This document shows positions 23,731 to 31,583 of a stretch of DNA of 34,677 nucleotides, in pieces; positions within the stretch are counted from its first letter, which is position 1; each line of letters starts with the position of its first letter. Below the pieces are notes generated by a model. It was not told where the DNA came from. It saw nothing but the letters and a program-made list of their open reading frames with translations, and searched no databases. The DNA comes from an uncultured bacterium (GTDB taxonomy: Bacteria; Planctomycetota; UBA1135; GCA-002748355), in the NCBI GenBank assembly GCA_937858895.1, contig CALLZN010000445.1, positions 1 to 34,677 of the forward strand, given 5' to 3'. Made by a program: the position numbers and the translations under genes.

Positions 23731-25265
23731 GGCGCAGTTCCGAGGAGTTGTTGGGCGGCGAGCCGCGCGATGCCAGCGCTGTGGTCGGTCGAGATGCCGA
23801 ACCAGAGCGAGGCCAGGGCCAGGAGCCAGACGGGCAGCAACATCGCGAGCGGCGCTTCGCGCACGGTCTGCGCGCTCGAGCCTTCCGAGGCTTTGCTGAA
23901 CCACGCAACCTCGACCAAGCGCCACACGTAGACGACGGCGAGCAGAGAGCTCACGAGCGTCAAGAAGGCGACAACGTGGAGATCACGCTCGATGGCGCCG
24001 ACGACCAAGTACCACTTGGAGACGAAGCCGACCGTGCCCGGCACACCAATGAGGCCCAAGCCGAAGATCAGGACCGCCCCCATCGTCCACGGCATGCGGC
24101 GACCAAGGCCTCGCATGTCTTCGATCTTGACCGACCCGAGGCGGAAGAGAATGCAGGCGACAGCGAGGAAGAGCCCGCCCTTCATCACGGCGTGGTTGAA
24201 GAGGTGGACGATGCCGCCAACGAGCCCGCTCTCGCTATTCAGGCTGATGCCGAGCGTCATGTAGCCGATCTGCGCGATCGACGAATAGGCGAGGAGGCGC
24301 TTGATGTTCAGCTGATAGATCGCCGCGATCGACCCCATGAACATGGCCGCGACCGAGAGCGGCAAGAGGATGCGGTCGAGGTTCATCTGCTCGAAGGAGC
24401 GCTCACGTCCGAAGATCGTGAAGATGACCCGCAGCATGACGTAGAACGCGACCTTGGTCGCGGTCGCCGCCAAGAAGGCCGAGACCTTCGGCGGTGCGAA
24501 GGTGTAGGCGTTGGGCAGCCACTGGTGCAGCGGGAAGACTGCGAGCTTGATCGACAGCCCGATGAAGAGCATCGCGAAGGCCACCGAAAGAGTCCGGACA
24601 CTCGAGACGTCCGCGAGCCGCTCCGACAGATCGACGATGTTGAGGGTGCCCGTCATCTGGTAGAGCATCCCGACGCCGATCAAGAAGAAGAGCCCGCCGA
24701 TCGTGCCCATCGTCAGGTACGAAAAGGCCGACATCAGGGCGCGCCGCTCCGAGCCGATCGCAACCAGCGTGTAGGCGGAGAGCGAGCTGATCTCGAGGAA
24801 GACGTAGATGTTGAAGAGGTCGCCCGTGACCGTCATGCCGAGCAAGCCGGCAGCGCAGAGCGCGTAGACGGCGTAGACGACGTTGTGCCGCCCGGGCGGC
24901 ACCGCGAAGGCACGCGGGTTCTGCCCGAAGGGGATGACGATGGCCGCCATCGCCGAGACGATGAGCGCGACGAAGGTGTTGATGAGGTCGTAGCGATACT
25001 CGATACCGAGCGGCGGCGGCCAACCGCCAAGACGGTAGGACACGACGCCTTCGTCGAGCACGCGGCCGAGCAGTTGGACGACCATCGCGAAGCAGGCGAC
25101 AGCCGCGAGGCCCCCGATCGCCCTTGCCAGGTTCGCGTGACGAACCAAGAAGCACAGCGGCGCCGCCAACATCGGCAGCACGACGACGAGGACCGGGAAG
25201 TGCTCGGTCAAGGCCTCGAGCGACGAGGCCCAGTCGGCTAAGGGCGCGAACATGTGAGCGATCAC
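23727..25265 (-). CDS. mrpD: MrpD/MnhD-like antiporter subunit
   Basis: Encodes 512 residues from GTG 25265 (GTGA overlap with mrpC; ATG 25253 is an alternative). About 14 membrane helices. The conserved antiporter residues lie in GDLFNIYVFLEISSLSAYTL (helix-5 Glu), IKLAVFPLHQWLPNAYTFAP (helix-7 Lys and the PLH-x-WLP-x-AY motif), SAFLAATATKVAFYVMLRV (helix-8 Lys), and LNIKRLLAYSSIAQIGYMTL. Its position directly after mrpC matches the standard Mrp gene order. In Mrp complexes the D subunit exchanges Na+ (or K+) for protons. Confidence 0.92.
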   Translation of the reverse strand: MIAHMFAPLADWASSLEALTEHFPVLVVVLPMLAAPLCFLVRHANLARAIGGLAAVACFAMVVQLLGRVLDEGVVSYRLGGWPPPLGIEYRYDLINTFVALIVSAMAAIVIPFGQNPRAFAVPPGRHNVVYAVYALCAAGLLGMTVTGDLFNIYVFLEISSLSAYTLVAIGSERRALMSAFSYLTMGTIGGLFFLIGVGMLYQMTGTLNIVDLSERLADVSSVRTLSVAFAMLFIGLSIKLAVFPLHQWLPNAYTFAPPKVSAFLAATATKVAFYVMLRVIFTIFGRERSFEQMNLDRILLPLSVAAMFMGSIAAIYQLNIKRLLAYSSIAQIGYMTLGISLNSESGLVGGIVHLFNHAVMKGGLFLAVACILFRLGSVKIEDMRGLGRRMPWTMGAVLIFGLGLIGVPGTVGFVSKWYLVVGAIERDLHVVAFLTLVSSLLAVVYVWRLVEVAWFSKASEGSSAQTVREAPLAMLLPVWLLALASLWFGISTDHSAGIARLAAQQLLGTAP

Positions 25266-25672
25266 AGCGCCGCGCTCTCCCGCTTCGAAGTCTCGTGGTC
25301 GGCCGCGAGGATCTCGTCCTCTTCAGCGCTTCCGTAGCTCGCCTTGATGCGCACGACGAAGGACAAGCCGAGCGCGTTGGTCGCGACGCCGACGACAATG
25401 GCCGTCAGCATGAGGACGTGCGGAATCGGATTGGAGTAGTCCACGTCGCGCGCGGCGGTCGCCACGGCCTCGGCCTCCATCGTCGCCAGGATCGGCGCGG
25501 TCCCATCGCGCACCTTGCCCATGGCGACGAAGAACATGATGACCGAGACCTGCGTGATCGTGAGACCGAGGATCTTCTTCACGAGGTGCTGTCGCGAGAT
25601 GACGGCGAAAAGGCCGACCATCATCAACACGATGCACGCGTGGTAATGCCAGAGTCCGAGGTAGGCGCTCAT
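25262..25672 (-). CDS. mrpC: MrpC/MnhC antiporter subunit (NuoK-like)
   Basis: Encodes 136 residues with three membrane helices, related to complex I NuoK: LMMVGLFAVISRQHLVKKIL, GLTITQVSVIMFFVAMGKV, and PHVLMLTAIVVGVATNALGL then SFVVRIKASYG. The N-HVLMLTAIVV-A-ALGL segment is diagnostic for MnhC/NuoK. An acidic tail follows. ATG 25672 overlaps the mrpB stop (ATGA). Confidence 0.92.
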   Translation of the reverse strand: MSAYLGLWHYHACIVLMMVGLFAVISRQHLVKKILGLTITQVSVIMFFVAMGKVRDGTAPILATMEAEAVATAARDVDYSNPIPHVLMLTAIVVGVATNALGLSFVVRIKASYGSAEEDEILAADHETSKRESAAL

Positions 25673-26112
25673 CGGCCGCGTTCCGCAAAGAGATAGAAAA
25701 TGAGAGTCATCCCGCTCGCGACCGCCATGAGGACACCGAACTCTACGAAGAGGATGCCTAGGTGCTGGCCGTGGACCGGGTGGGCGACATCGAGCTTGCC
25801 GTACTCGAGGTAGCGTCCCCCTTCGAGCATCGTCGCGACGCCGGTAGCGATCCAGATCAGGACGCCGAGAGCGACGCCGACCTCGACCCAGGGCTTGGGG
25901 ATCACGGCCTTCGCGGCGTCGACCCCGTAGATCAAGCCGTAGAGCACAACTCCTGCCGCGAAGATCACGCCGGCCTGGAAGCCGCCGCCGGGACCGAAGT
26001 CACCGTGGAACTGCACGTAGAACGCAAACAGGAAGAAGAACGGCAGCAACGACTTGGCGGCGACGCGCAAGATGGTGTTCTCGCGCATGCGCATGTGCTT
26101 GGGCCTTGTCAC
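25669..26112 (-). CDS. mrpB: MrpB/MnhB antiporter subunit
   Basis: Encodes up to 147 residues with four membrane helices. HGDFGPGGGFQAGVIFAAGV (the H-x-x-PGGGFQ-G signature) and GQHLGILFVEFGVLMAVASG are characteristic of MnhB. It starts at GTG 26112 (GTGA overlap with the preceding gene), with the downstream RENTILRVAAKSLLP being the usual family beginning, so an internal ATG is possible. Confidence 0.92.
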   Translation of the reverse strand: MTRPKHMRMRENTILRVAAKSLLPFFFLFAFYVQFHGDFGPGGGFQAGVIFAAGVVLYGLIYGVDAAKAVIPKPWVEVGVALGVLIWIATGVATMLEGGRYLEYGKLDVAHPVHGQHLGILFVEFGVLMAVASGMTLIFYLFAERGR

Positions 26113-26639
26113 GGCTTCGCCCCCTTGCCCGTTCCGAGCATGAGGATGACGCCGAGCACGGCCGTGAAGACCACGAAGCTCTCACCGAAGGTGTCGTAAC
26201 CGCGATAGCTCGCGAGGACCGTCGTGACGACGTTCGGGATCTCGAGCTCGGCTGAGCCGCGGATGAAGTCGGGCGCCAAGTGACGGTGGATGACCGCGTT
26301 GGCATCACCATAGTGCGGCATGTCGAGCGTCCCGTAGATCAGCGCAGCACCCGTCAATGTGACGACGACGAAGGGAAAGATCTGCCCGCGCTTCTTCGCT
26401 TCGCGGCTGCCGGTCAGCGAGAGCGCGCCGAGGCTCAAGACCGTGGCGACACCGGCGCCGACGGCGGCTTCGGTGAAGGCAACGTCGACCGCGTCCATGA
26501 GGACGAAGAGCCCCGCTGACAACAAGCTGAAGATGGCCGTCATCATCGACGCCGCGTAGAGATCGCGCAGACGCGCGACCTGGACGGCAGTCACGAGCAG
26601 CAGCAAAAAGAGAAACGCCTCGACCGGGACGTCCATCAC
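26109..26639 (-). CDS. MrpA C-terminal-like subunit (DUF4040 plus MbhE-like)
   Basis: Encodes 176 residues with about five membrane helices. The first half (LRDLYAASMMTAIFSLLSAG, then MDAVDVAFTEAAVGAGVATV) is the NuoJ-like segment found at the MrpA C-terminus and in MbhD. The second half (EIPNVVTTVLASYRGYDTFG followed by ESFVVFTAVLGVI) matches MbhE and the end of MrpA. So the MrpA C-terminal half is a separate gene here, as in membrane-bound hydrogenase-type (Mbh) operons. It starts at GTG 26639 or ATG 26636, overlapping the mrpG stop. Confidence 0.88.
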   Translation of the reverse strand: MMDVPVEAFLFLLLLVTAVQVARLRDLYAASMMTAIFSLLSAGLFVLMDAVDVAFTEAAVGAGVATVLSLGALSLTGSREAKKRGQIFPFVVVTLTGAALIYGTLDMPHYGDANAVIHRHLAPDFIRGSAELEIPNVVTTVLASYRGYDTFGESFVVFTAVLGVILMLGTGKGAKP

Positions 26640-26983
26640 TCCTGCCCTCCGCCGGATTCGTCATCGCCGACGTTGTCGCAGTGCACACGCAAGCCGCCCG
26701 CATAGGCTGCCTTGACGAGGGCATGCGTCGCGGTCGGGCTCGCGATCAAGATGAGCCAGAAGATGATCACGAGCTTGACGACGACGAGGAAGGACGGTGC
26801 TTGCAACGCGAGCCCGGCGAGGACGAGGCCAGCGCCGAGCGTGTCGATCATCGATGCGGGGTGCGTGCGCGCGTAGAAGTCGGGCAAGCGCAAGAGGCCG
26901 ATCGCTCCGATGATGCACCAGATGGCGCCTGCCGATAGCAGCAACCAACTGAGCGCGTCGAGCACGAAGTCGAGGACGACCAT
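26636..26983 (-). CDS. mrpG: MrpG/MnhG antiporter subunit
   Basis: Encodes 115 residues with three membrane helices. LLLSAGAIWCIIGAIGLLRL and PDFYARTHPASMIDTLGAGL are the classic MnhG signature (GLLRLPDFY-R-H). The following hydrophobic stretch, KLVIIFWLILIASPTATHAL, is also conserved. ATG 26983 overlaps the mrpF stop by one base (TGATG). The longer frame reaching 27319 is not real. Confidence 0.93.
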   Translation of the reverse strand: MVVLDFVLDALSWLLLSAGAIWCIIGAIGLLRLPDFYARTHPASMIDTLGAGLVLAGLALQAPSFLVVVKLVIIFWLILIASPTATHALVKAAYAGGLRVHCDNVGDDESGGGQE

Positions 26984-27264
26984 CAAGGCTGCTCCTTCAC
27001 GCGCTCGTCGTCGGCGAGCCCGCCGAAGCGCGCATACTTGGCGACCGCCACCGTGCCCACGAAGTTGACGAGGGCATAGACGATCGCGAGGTCGAGCCAC
27101 TCGGGTGGACCGGTCCAGAAGCCAGCGACCGGGATCAGTAGAATCGTCACGGTGCCGAAGGCGTTGGCCGCGAGCAAGCGGTCGTAGGCCGTCGGGCCAA
27201 GGACTCCGCGTACCAAGACGAGCAGCATGGTCACGAGGACGCCGCCGAGGGCGACGTCGAACAT
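26983..27264 (-). CDS. mrpF: MrpF/MnhF antiporter subunit
   Basis: Encodes 93 residues with three membrane helices. RGVLGPTAYDRLLAANAFGT matches the MnhF signature (R-GP-x-x-DR-x-A-x-N), and LDLAIVYALVNFVGTVAVAK then YARFGG is the conserved C-terminus. Start ATG 27264 lies 8 bases past the mrpE stop; the upstream in-frame extension is within mrpE. Confidence 0.93.
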   Translation of the reverse strand: MFDVALGGVLVTMLLVLVRGVLGPTAYDRLLAANAFGTVTILLIPVAGFWTGPPEWLDLAIVYALVNFVGTVAVAKYARFGGLADDERVKEQP

Positions 27265-27272
27265 GGAGAGAC

Positions 27273-27767
27273 TCAAGGTGTCGGTCCTCCCGGCAGCGGT
27301 TGCCCTTCGAGGGCAGCACAACGCCGCCCCATGTCGCCGGTCAGCACACCGTCCGCAGCCTCCTTCGTGAGCGCGTGGACGAGCAGCGAGCCCGCTCGCA
27401 GGTCGAGGGTCGTCGTGCCCGGCGTGAGTGTGATGGAGTTCGCATAGACGACTTGCGCGAGCTCGGACTTCGGCGTCGCCTCGACCCGAAGCAGGCGCTG
27501 CTGGATTTGCATACGCGGCGAAAGAATGACGCGCGCGAGCTGGAGATTGGACTTCACGATCTCGCTCAGCAGGTAGGGCAGGTAGCGCAGCGGCCGCAGC
27601 CCGAGCTCGTACTGGATGTCATCGCCGTCGAAACGATCCATGCGGGCGGCGAGCCACGTGACAACGAGACAGGAGCCGAGGCCGAAGCCGAGCAAGAGCT
27701 TCGTGAAGTAGCCCGACAGAACGATCCAGGTCGCCGCGAGCATGACGAAGACCATGAGGGAGCGCAT
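27273..27767 (-). CDS. mrpE: MrpE/MnhE antiporter subunit
   Basis: Encodes about 164 residues with two N-terminal membrane helices (LMVFVMLAATWIVLSGYFTK, LLLGFGLGSCLVVTWLAAR) and a cytoplasmic domain. RYLPYLLSEIVKSNLQLARV and YANSITLTPGTTTLDL are diagnostic for MnhE (the N-SITLTPGT motif). Start: ATG 27767, or GTG 27770 just before it. The stop codon of a 21-codon cysteine-rich frame overlaps this start (TGATG), implying translational coupling. Confidence 0.93.
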   Translation of the reverse strand: MRSLMVFVMLAATWIVLSGYFTKLLLGFGLGSCLVVTWLAARMDRFDGDDIQYELGLRPLRYLPYLLSEIVKSNLQLARVILSPRMQIQQRLLRVEATPKSELAQVVYANSITLTPGTTTLDLRAGSLLVHALTKEAADGVLTGDMGRRCAALEGQPLPGGPTP

Positions 27768-27832
27768 CACGCGGGCTGGCCTTTGCAGCCGTAGCTATTG
27801 CAGCCGTGGCCTTTGCAACAGTCGGGTCGCAT
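27767..27832 (-). CDS. 21-residue cysteine-rich mini-gene coupled to mrpE
   Basis: A 21-codon frame from ATG 27832 (or GTG 27835) that ends in TGATG with mrpE. The core reads DCCKGHGCNSYGCKG: four cysteines, one histidine and repeated glycines, with an internal repeat G-C-(K/N). It is preceded by GAGGAG at 27843-27848, the clearest Shine-Dalgarno in the window, 7 bases before the GTG or 10 before the ATG. No family is recognised. It could be a metal-binding peptide, or a leader peptide whose translation controls mrpE. That it is translated is inferred from the ribosome site and the coupled stop. Confidence 0.6.
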   Translation of the reverse strand: MRPDCCKGHGCNSYGCKGQPA

Positions 27833-27842
27833 CACTACTAAG

Positions 27843-27848
27843 CTCCTC
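27843..27848 (-). promoter_or_regulatory. Strong Shine-Dalgarno before the cysteine-rich mini-gene
   Basis: GAGGAG on the minus strand, spaced 7 bases from GTG 27835. It is notable because most starts in this window lack a clear ribosome site. It serves the mini-gene rather than mrpE, whose start is about 75 bases further on. Confidence 0.65.
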
Positions 27849-27888
27849 GAGACTCGATCGCGATGCGAACAGGGGGAGAGTGCGCACC

Positions 27889-27923
27889 GGGTCCCGCCGG
27901 CAAGTTCCGTTGCGAGGGGACCC
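27889..27923 (-). promoter_or_regulatory. Possible leader hairpin upstream of the Mrp operon
   Basis: On the minus strand GGGTCCC (27917-27923) can pair with GGGACCC (27889-27895). Inside the loop GCAA pairs with TTGC (27910-27913 and 27900-27903), giving a two-step hairpin. It lies about 50 bases upstream of the mini-gene in the 172 bases between rlmI and the Mrp operon. It could be a leader regulatory structure or part of a terminator for rlmI, though no U tract follows. No known sodium riboswitch consensus could be confirmed by eye. Confidence 0.4.
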
Positions 27924-28004
27924 TCCCGTATCGGCCGCCGACGCGACAACGCTAAAACTGCGGCCGCCAAAATGCGAGGCCACGGGTGACAAGCTCGCGG
28001 GATT

Positions 28005-29201
28005 TCAGGAGCGCGTGCGTTCGAGGGCGTGGACCTTCAAGTAGTCGGCGTCGGCGTGACCGAGGAGGACGCGGTGGTCGAGGGCGACCGCAAGTCGACC
28101 ACGATCGACGAAGCTGCGCTCAGCGCGGCGTGCGGCCTCAGCCAAGATCTTGACGAAGGCTTCATCGCGCAGACCATAGCTACAGGAACACGTGACGAGC
28201 ACACCGCCAGGGGCGACGACCTGCATCGCGCGCGCGTTGAGTTCGAGGTAGCCGCGAGTCGCCCGCAGCAGGTCGCCCTTGCTCTTGGCGAAGGCCGGCG
28301 GATCGCAGATGACGATGTCGAAGACTTCGCCCTGTGCCGCGAGCTCGCGCAAGAGCGGCGCGACCTTGGCGCGCCGCGCTTCGATGTGATCGAGGCCGTT
28401 GCGGGCCATGCCCTTCTCGACCTCGAGGATGGCACGTTCGGACGAGTCGACGGCGAGGACCGACTCTGCCCCACCGCGGCGCGCATGAAAGGCGAAGGCG
28501 CCCTGGTAGCAGAACAAATCGAGGACACGGCCGCGCGCATGCTCGCGCACGTAGCGCCGCGCTTCGCGTTGGTCGAGGAAGGCGCCGGTCTTCTGGCCGA
28601 CCCACGGGTCGACGACGAAGCTGAGGTCGTGGTCCCGGTAGCTCACCTCCGAGACCCGACGCCCGTGCAGCAGCGCGATGCCGGCATCGAGTCCCTCGAG
28701 GCCGCGCACGCGCAGGTCGTTGCGCGCGAGGACCATGCGCGGTGCCAGGCGCTCGACCAGGGGCGGGACGATGAGGTCGATCTGAGCGTCGACGAAGGGC
28801 GTCAGAGCTTGGAGCACGAGCACGTCGGCGTAGCGATCGACGATGAGGCCGGGCAGGCCATCGCCCTCGGAGGCGATGACACGGTAGGCATCGGTCACTG
28901 CTTCGAGCGGGCGCCGCAAGGAGATGGCCGCGTCGATGCGCGCCGCAAAGAAGGCCTCACGCTCGGAGGAGGTCGAACCCGGACTCGAGCGGCCGAGGTC
29001 GCGCAGCGCGATCTTCGAATGCGGCGACGAGGCCGCGAAGCCGAGTTCACGCCCCTCTTCGTCGACGACGCGACAGACATGGGTCGGTGTCGTCTCACAG
29101 ACCTTCGTGTCGTCACGGAAGATCCACGGATGTCCCGAGGCATGCCAGCGCGCCCCCTTGCGCGTGACGACGGCTCGACCGATGGCAAAGCGCTCGACCA
29201 C
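28005..29201 (-). CDS. rlmI: RlmI-like 23S rRNA m5C methyltransferase
   Basis: Encodes 398 residues, typical for RlmI (m5C1962 of 23S rRNA, S-adenosylmethionine dependent) and its close relatives. An N-terminal PUA-like region (GHPWIFRDDTK) is followed by the central RlmI domain (ASEGDGLPGLIVDRYADVLV). The Rossmann methyltransferase domain has VLDLFCYQGAFAFHARRGGA (motif I), CDPPAFAKSK (motif IV, with catalytic-type DPP) and VTCSCSYGLRDEAF (motif VI, with cysteines). GQKTGAFLDQREAR is a strong family signature. The start is GTG 29201, 3 bases after the preceding gene's stop, so it is co-transcribed with the HEAT/TPR gene. Confidence 0.9.
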   Translation of the reverse strand: MVERFAIGRAVVTRKGARWHASGHPWIFRDDTKVCETTPTHVCRVVDEEGRELGFAASSPHSKIALRDLGRSSPGSTSSEREAFFAARIDAAISLRRPLEAVTDAYRVIASEGDGLPGLIVDRYADVLVLQALTPFVDAQIDLIVPPLVERLAPRMVLARNDLRVRGLEGLDAGIALLHGRRVSEVSYRDHDLSFVVDPWVGQKTGAFLDQREARRYVREHARGRVLDLFCYQGAFAFHARRGGAESVLAVDSSERAILEVEKGMARNGLDHIEARRAKVAPLLRELAAQGEVFDIVICDPPAFAKSKGDLLRATRGYLELNARAMQVVAPGGVLVTCSCSYGLRDEAFVKILAEAARRAERSFVDRGRLAVALDHRVLLGHADADYLKVHALERTRS

Positions 29202-29204
29202 GGA

Positions 29205-31583
29205 TCAGCGTGTCCGCACGAGCTCTTCGAAGCGCGCATCGCCGCGCAGACTCTCGAGGTCGTGGTCGTTGCGCGCCCATTCGCGCTGACGATTGCGGGC
29301 CTTCTCGGTCGCGTGGTTCCAGGTCAAGTCGAGCGCGAGGTGCTCGAGGGCATGGTCCTTTTGCCCGCTCAAGGCGTAGGTGCAGGCCATGTTGTAGTAG
29401 AGCGGTGGCGACGGGTCGACGCTCTGCAGGAGCGTGGCCGCCTCCGCGAACTTCTTGTCGCGCGCGAGGTAGCACGCGTAGAGCACGCGATTGAAGGGAC
29501 TGTCCTCGAGCGCGTAGGCCTTGCGGCAGTGGTCGCGTGCGATGTCGACCTGCGCGAGCACGACGTTGTGCAGGACGGCCATCGAGATGTGCCCCGTCGC
29601 GAGGCGCGAGGCAAAGAAGGCCTCGGCCGCACCAGGGTCGACGTAGCGCTCGGGCGCCTGCCGCACGTCACGCAGCGACTCTTCGTAGTAGGCGATGTAC
29701 TTCTCGAGGCTCGCTTTGGCACCATCCGCGCGCCTTCGATCGATCTCGATGCCAGCGTGGTCGAAGAGGTAGCCAGCCCAAGCCCTTCGATTGCTCCAGA
29801 GACCGGCGGCGTCGAGATCATGGATCAAGGACTCGTAGATGGCCGCCGCCTCGCTCTGGTCTCCGAGGCGATGCAAGAAGCGCGCATAGGCGCCGGTCAC
29901 GTCGAGGTAGGCGCGCTCGCGACCATTGGCGCTCGCCCTGTCGCCGCGCGGCATGCCGGGCAGAGGCAGCACGCGTGCCGGCAGGACGGCGTGCAGCCCT
30001 TCGACGAGGGCGCGGAAGGCCTTGCGCGCAGCTCCGCGCCGCGCTTCGAAGGCGGCGGGGTCGCTGCGCCGCTTCATCGCTTCGTTGCCTTCGAGGGCGC
30101 GCTCGAGCACTTCGGACGGTCCACAGCGCAAGAAGATCGCCGCCTCGAGGTCGCCCGGTTCGCCCGACGCGGCAAAGTCCCACTCGGCCTCGAGGGTCTC
30201 GACGACATCGCGCACGGCCTCGAAGCAGCGAGCTGCCTCGAGGCTGTCGTCTTCGAGCACGTGAAAGATCGCCGCGACGAGCAGGGTCGCGAGAAGGCGG
30301 CGCCCCTTGGCCCGAAAGGCACTACCTTGCAGCCCCCCTTCACTCACGAAGCGGCGACGGCGCAGCTCAACTTCGTCCGCTCCGAGTGCTGGCTTTAGCA
30401 GGCTCCGCCAGCGCCGCTGGTACTCGTACTCGACGTCAGCGATGCCGAAGCGCGAGGATGGACCACCAGTCTGCTGCTCGGCCTCGAAGGCTCGTTCGGC
30501 GAGCTCGCGCGCCCGACGCATCCAAGCACGCGCGCTCGCCCCCGCGACGTGCCCCTCGACCTGCTCCTCGAAGTAATCGGCGACAGCCTCCAGCACGGCG
30601 GCCTCGACGGCCGCGTCGCTGGTCTCCAGCTCCCGTCGCGCGAGCGCATCGAGGGGCTCGCGTGCGAGCTTCGCTTCGCCAACGTCCATCAAAGCGGCGT
30701 GGGCAGCTCGCAGCGCCCATTCGCTGTTGCGCGGGTCGACCCGGCGGAAGCGCTCGAAGAGCTGGACCCGACGTTCGTGTTCGAGGCCGGTGTGGAGGTC
30801 GCGGTCCAGGTCGACGATGAGGCGGTCGAAGGCGGCCGCCACGGCTGGGACCGGCGAACGACACCAGGGATCCAGGCGGCCAAGGAGGACGCGCGCCGGC
30901 AGGCGGCGGAAGGCCGGCATGAGCGTCGGAGCGACCCAGGGCGCCGCGCCTTCGCAATAGGTGAAGAGCGCTTCGGCCTCGGCGCCAGCGGCGCGCAAGC
31001 CAGCGAAGGACCGCGCGCAGACGAGGATCAAGTCACGCGAGCCGAAGCCCTCGACGAGGGTATGCACGCGCTCGGCCAAGCCGCGAGCCACGATGGGCAG
31101 GTCGTAAGATGCGAGTCCGCGTGCAGCGAGCATGGCGAGCTCGTCGCCGCTACCCAGGAAGGTGAGCAGGGCCTCGGCCCGCTCGACCTCGTGGTCGCGC
31201 ACGGAGTCGACGTCACGACGTGCGAGCCAGTTGATGAGACGGGTGCGCGTCGCCGTGTCGACGCGATCGCCGCCGAGCAAAGTCGCGAGGCGCTTGCTCA
31301 CGCCGGCCGGCGCGACCTCGAAGACGAAGTCGACAACGCGCGGCGGCAGCTGCGCGCTTGGGTCCGCGCTCTCGAGGCGTGCGAGCAAGGGTTCGATTGC
31401 GGCACTACCAGCAGCGCGAAGTGCTGCCTCGGCGCGCGCTCGCTCGTCCGGCAGGGCCTCGACGAAGTCGCGGACGAGGTCGGCGACGACCTCTGCTCGG
31501 GTGCTGGTCGCGCCTTGGGCGGAAGCGGTGCCCATCGCCACGCAGCAAAGGATCAAGACCTTGGTCGACCAGCGGAGACTCAT
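29205..31583 (-). CDS. Large secreted HEAT/TPR-like helical repeat protein
   Basis: Encodes 792 residues from ATG 31583 (ATGA overlap with the GNAT gene). A signal peptide is evident (WSTKVLILCCVAMGTASAQG). The first ~300 residues look like HEAT-type helical repeats (AEAALRAAGSAAIEPLLARL, RTRLINWLARRDVDSV). The last third resembles TPRs (AYARFLHRLGDQSEAAAIYE, YYNMACTYALSGQKDHALEH) and ends LESLRGDARFEELVRTR, a common ending of planctomycete TPR proteins. No enzymatic motif was seen; a protein-protein scaffold at the cell surface or periplasm is likely but unproven. Confidence 0.78.
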   Translation of the reverse strand: MSLRWSTKVLILCCVAMGTASAQGATSTRAEVVADLVRDFVEALPDERARAEAALRAAGSAAIEPLLARLESADPSAQLPPRVVDFVFEVAPAGVSKRLATLLGGDRVDTATRTRLINWLARRDVDSVRDHEVERAEALLTFLGSGDELAMLAARGLASYDLPIVARGLAERVHTLVEGFGSRDLILVCARSFAGLRAAGAEAEALFTYCEGAAPWVAPTLMPAFRRLPARVLLGRLDPWCRSPVPAVAAAFDRLIVDLDRDLHTGLEHERRVQLFERFRRVDPRNSEWALRAAHAALMDVGEAKLAREPLDALARRELETSDAAVEAAVLEAVADYFEEQVEGHVAGASARAWMRRARELAERAFEAEQQTGGPSSRFGIADVEYEYQRRWRSLLKPALGADEVELRRRRFVSEGGLQGSAFRAKGRRLLATLLVAAIFHVLEDDSLEAARCFEAVRDVVETLEAEWDFAASGEPGDLEAAIFLRCGPSEVLERALEGNEAMKRRSDPAAFEARRGAARKAFRALVEGLHAVLPARVLPLPGMPRGDRASANGRERAYLDVTGAYARFLHRLGDQSEAAAIYESLIHDLDAAGLWSNRRAWAGYLFDHAGIEIDRRRADGAKASLEKYIAYYEESLRDVRQAPERYVDPGAAEAFFASRLATGHISMAVLHNVVLAQVDIARDHCRKAYALEDSPFNRVLYACYLARDKKFAEAATLLQSVDPSPPLYYNMACTYALSGQKDHALEHLALDLTWNHATEKARNRQREWARNDHDLESLRGDARFEELVRTR

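Noticed and set aside
22003-25241. Long plus-strand frames, very rich in Arg/Asp/Glu, opposite the Mrp genes
   Set aside because: Mirror images of membrane-protein genes; no domain or start signal.
26636-27319. Extended 227-codon version of mrpG
   Set aside because: The added N-terminus is the out-of-frame shadow of mrpF; MnhG proteins begin near ATG 26983.
28029-30398. 789-codon plus-strand frame opposite rlmI and the HEAT/TPR gene
   Set aside because: Spans two well-supported minus-strand genes antisense and has shadow composition.
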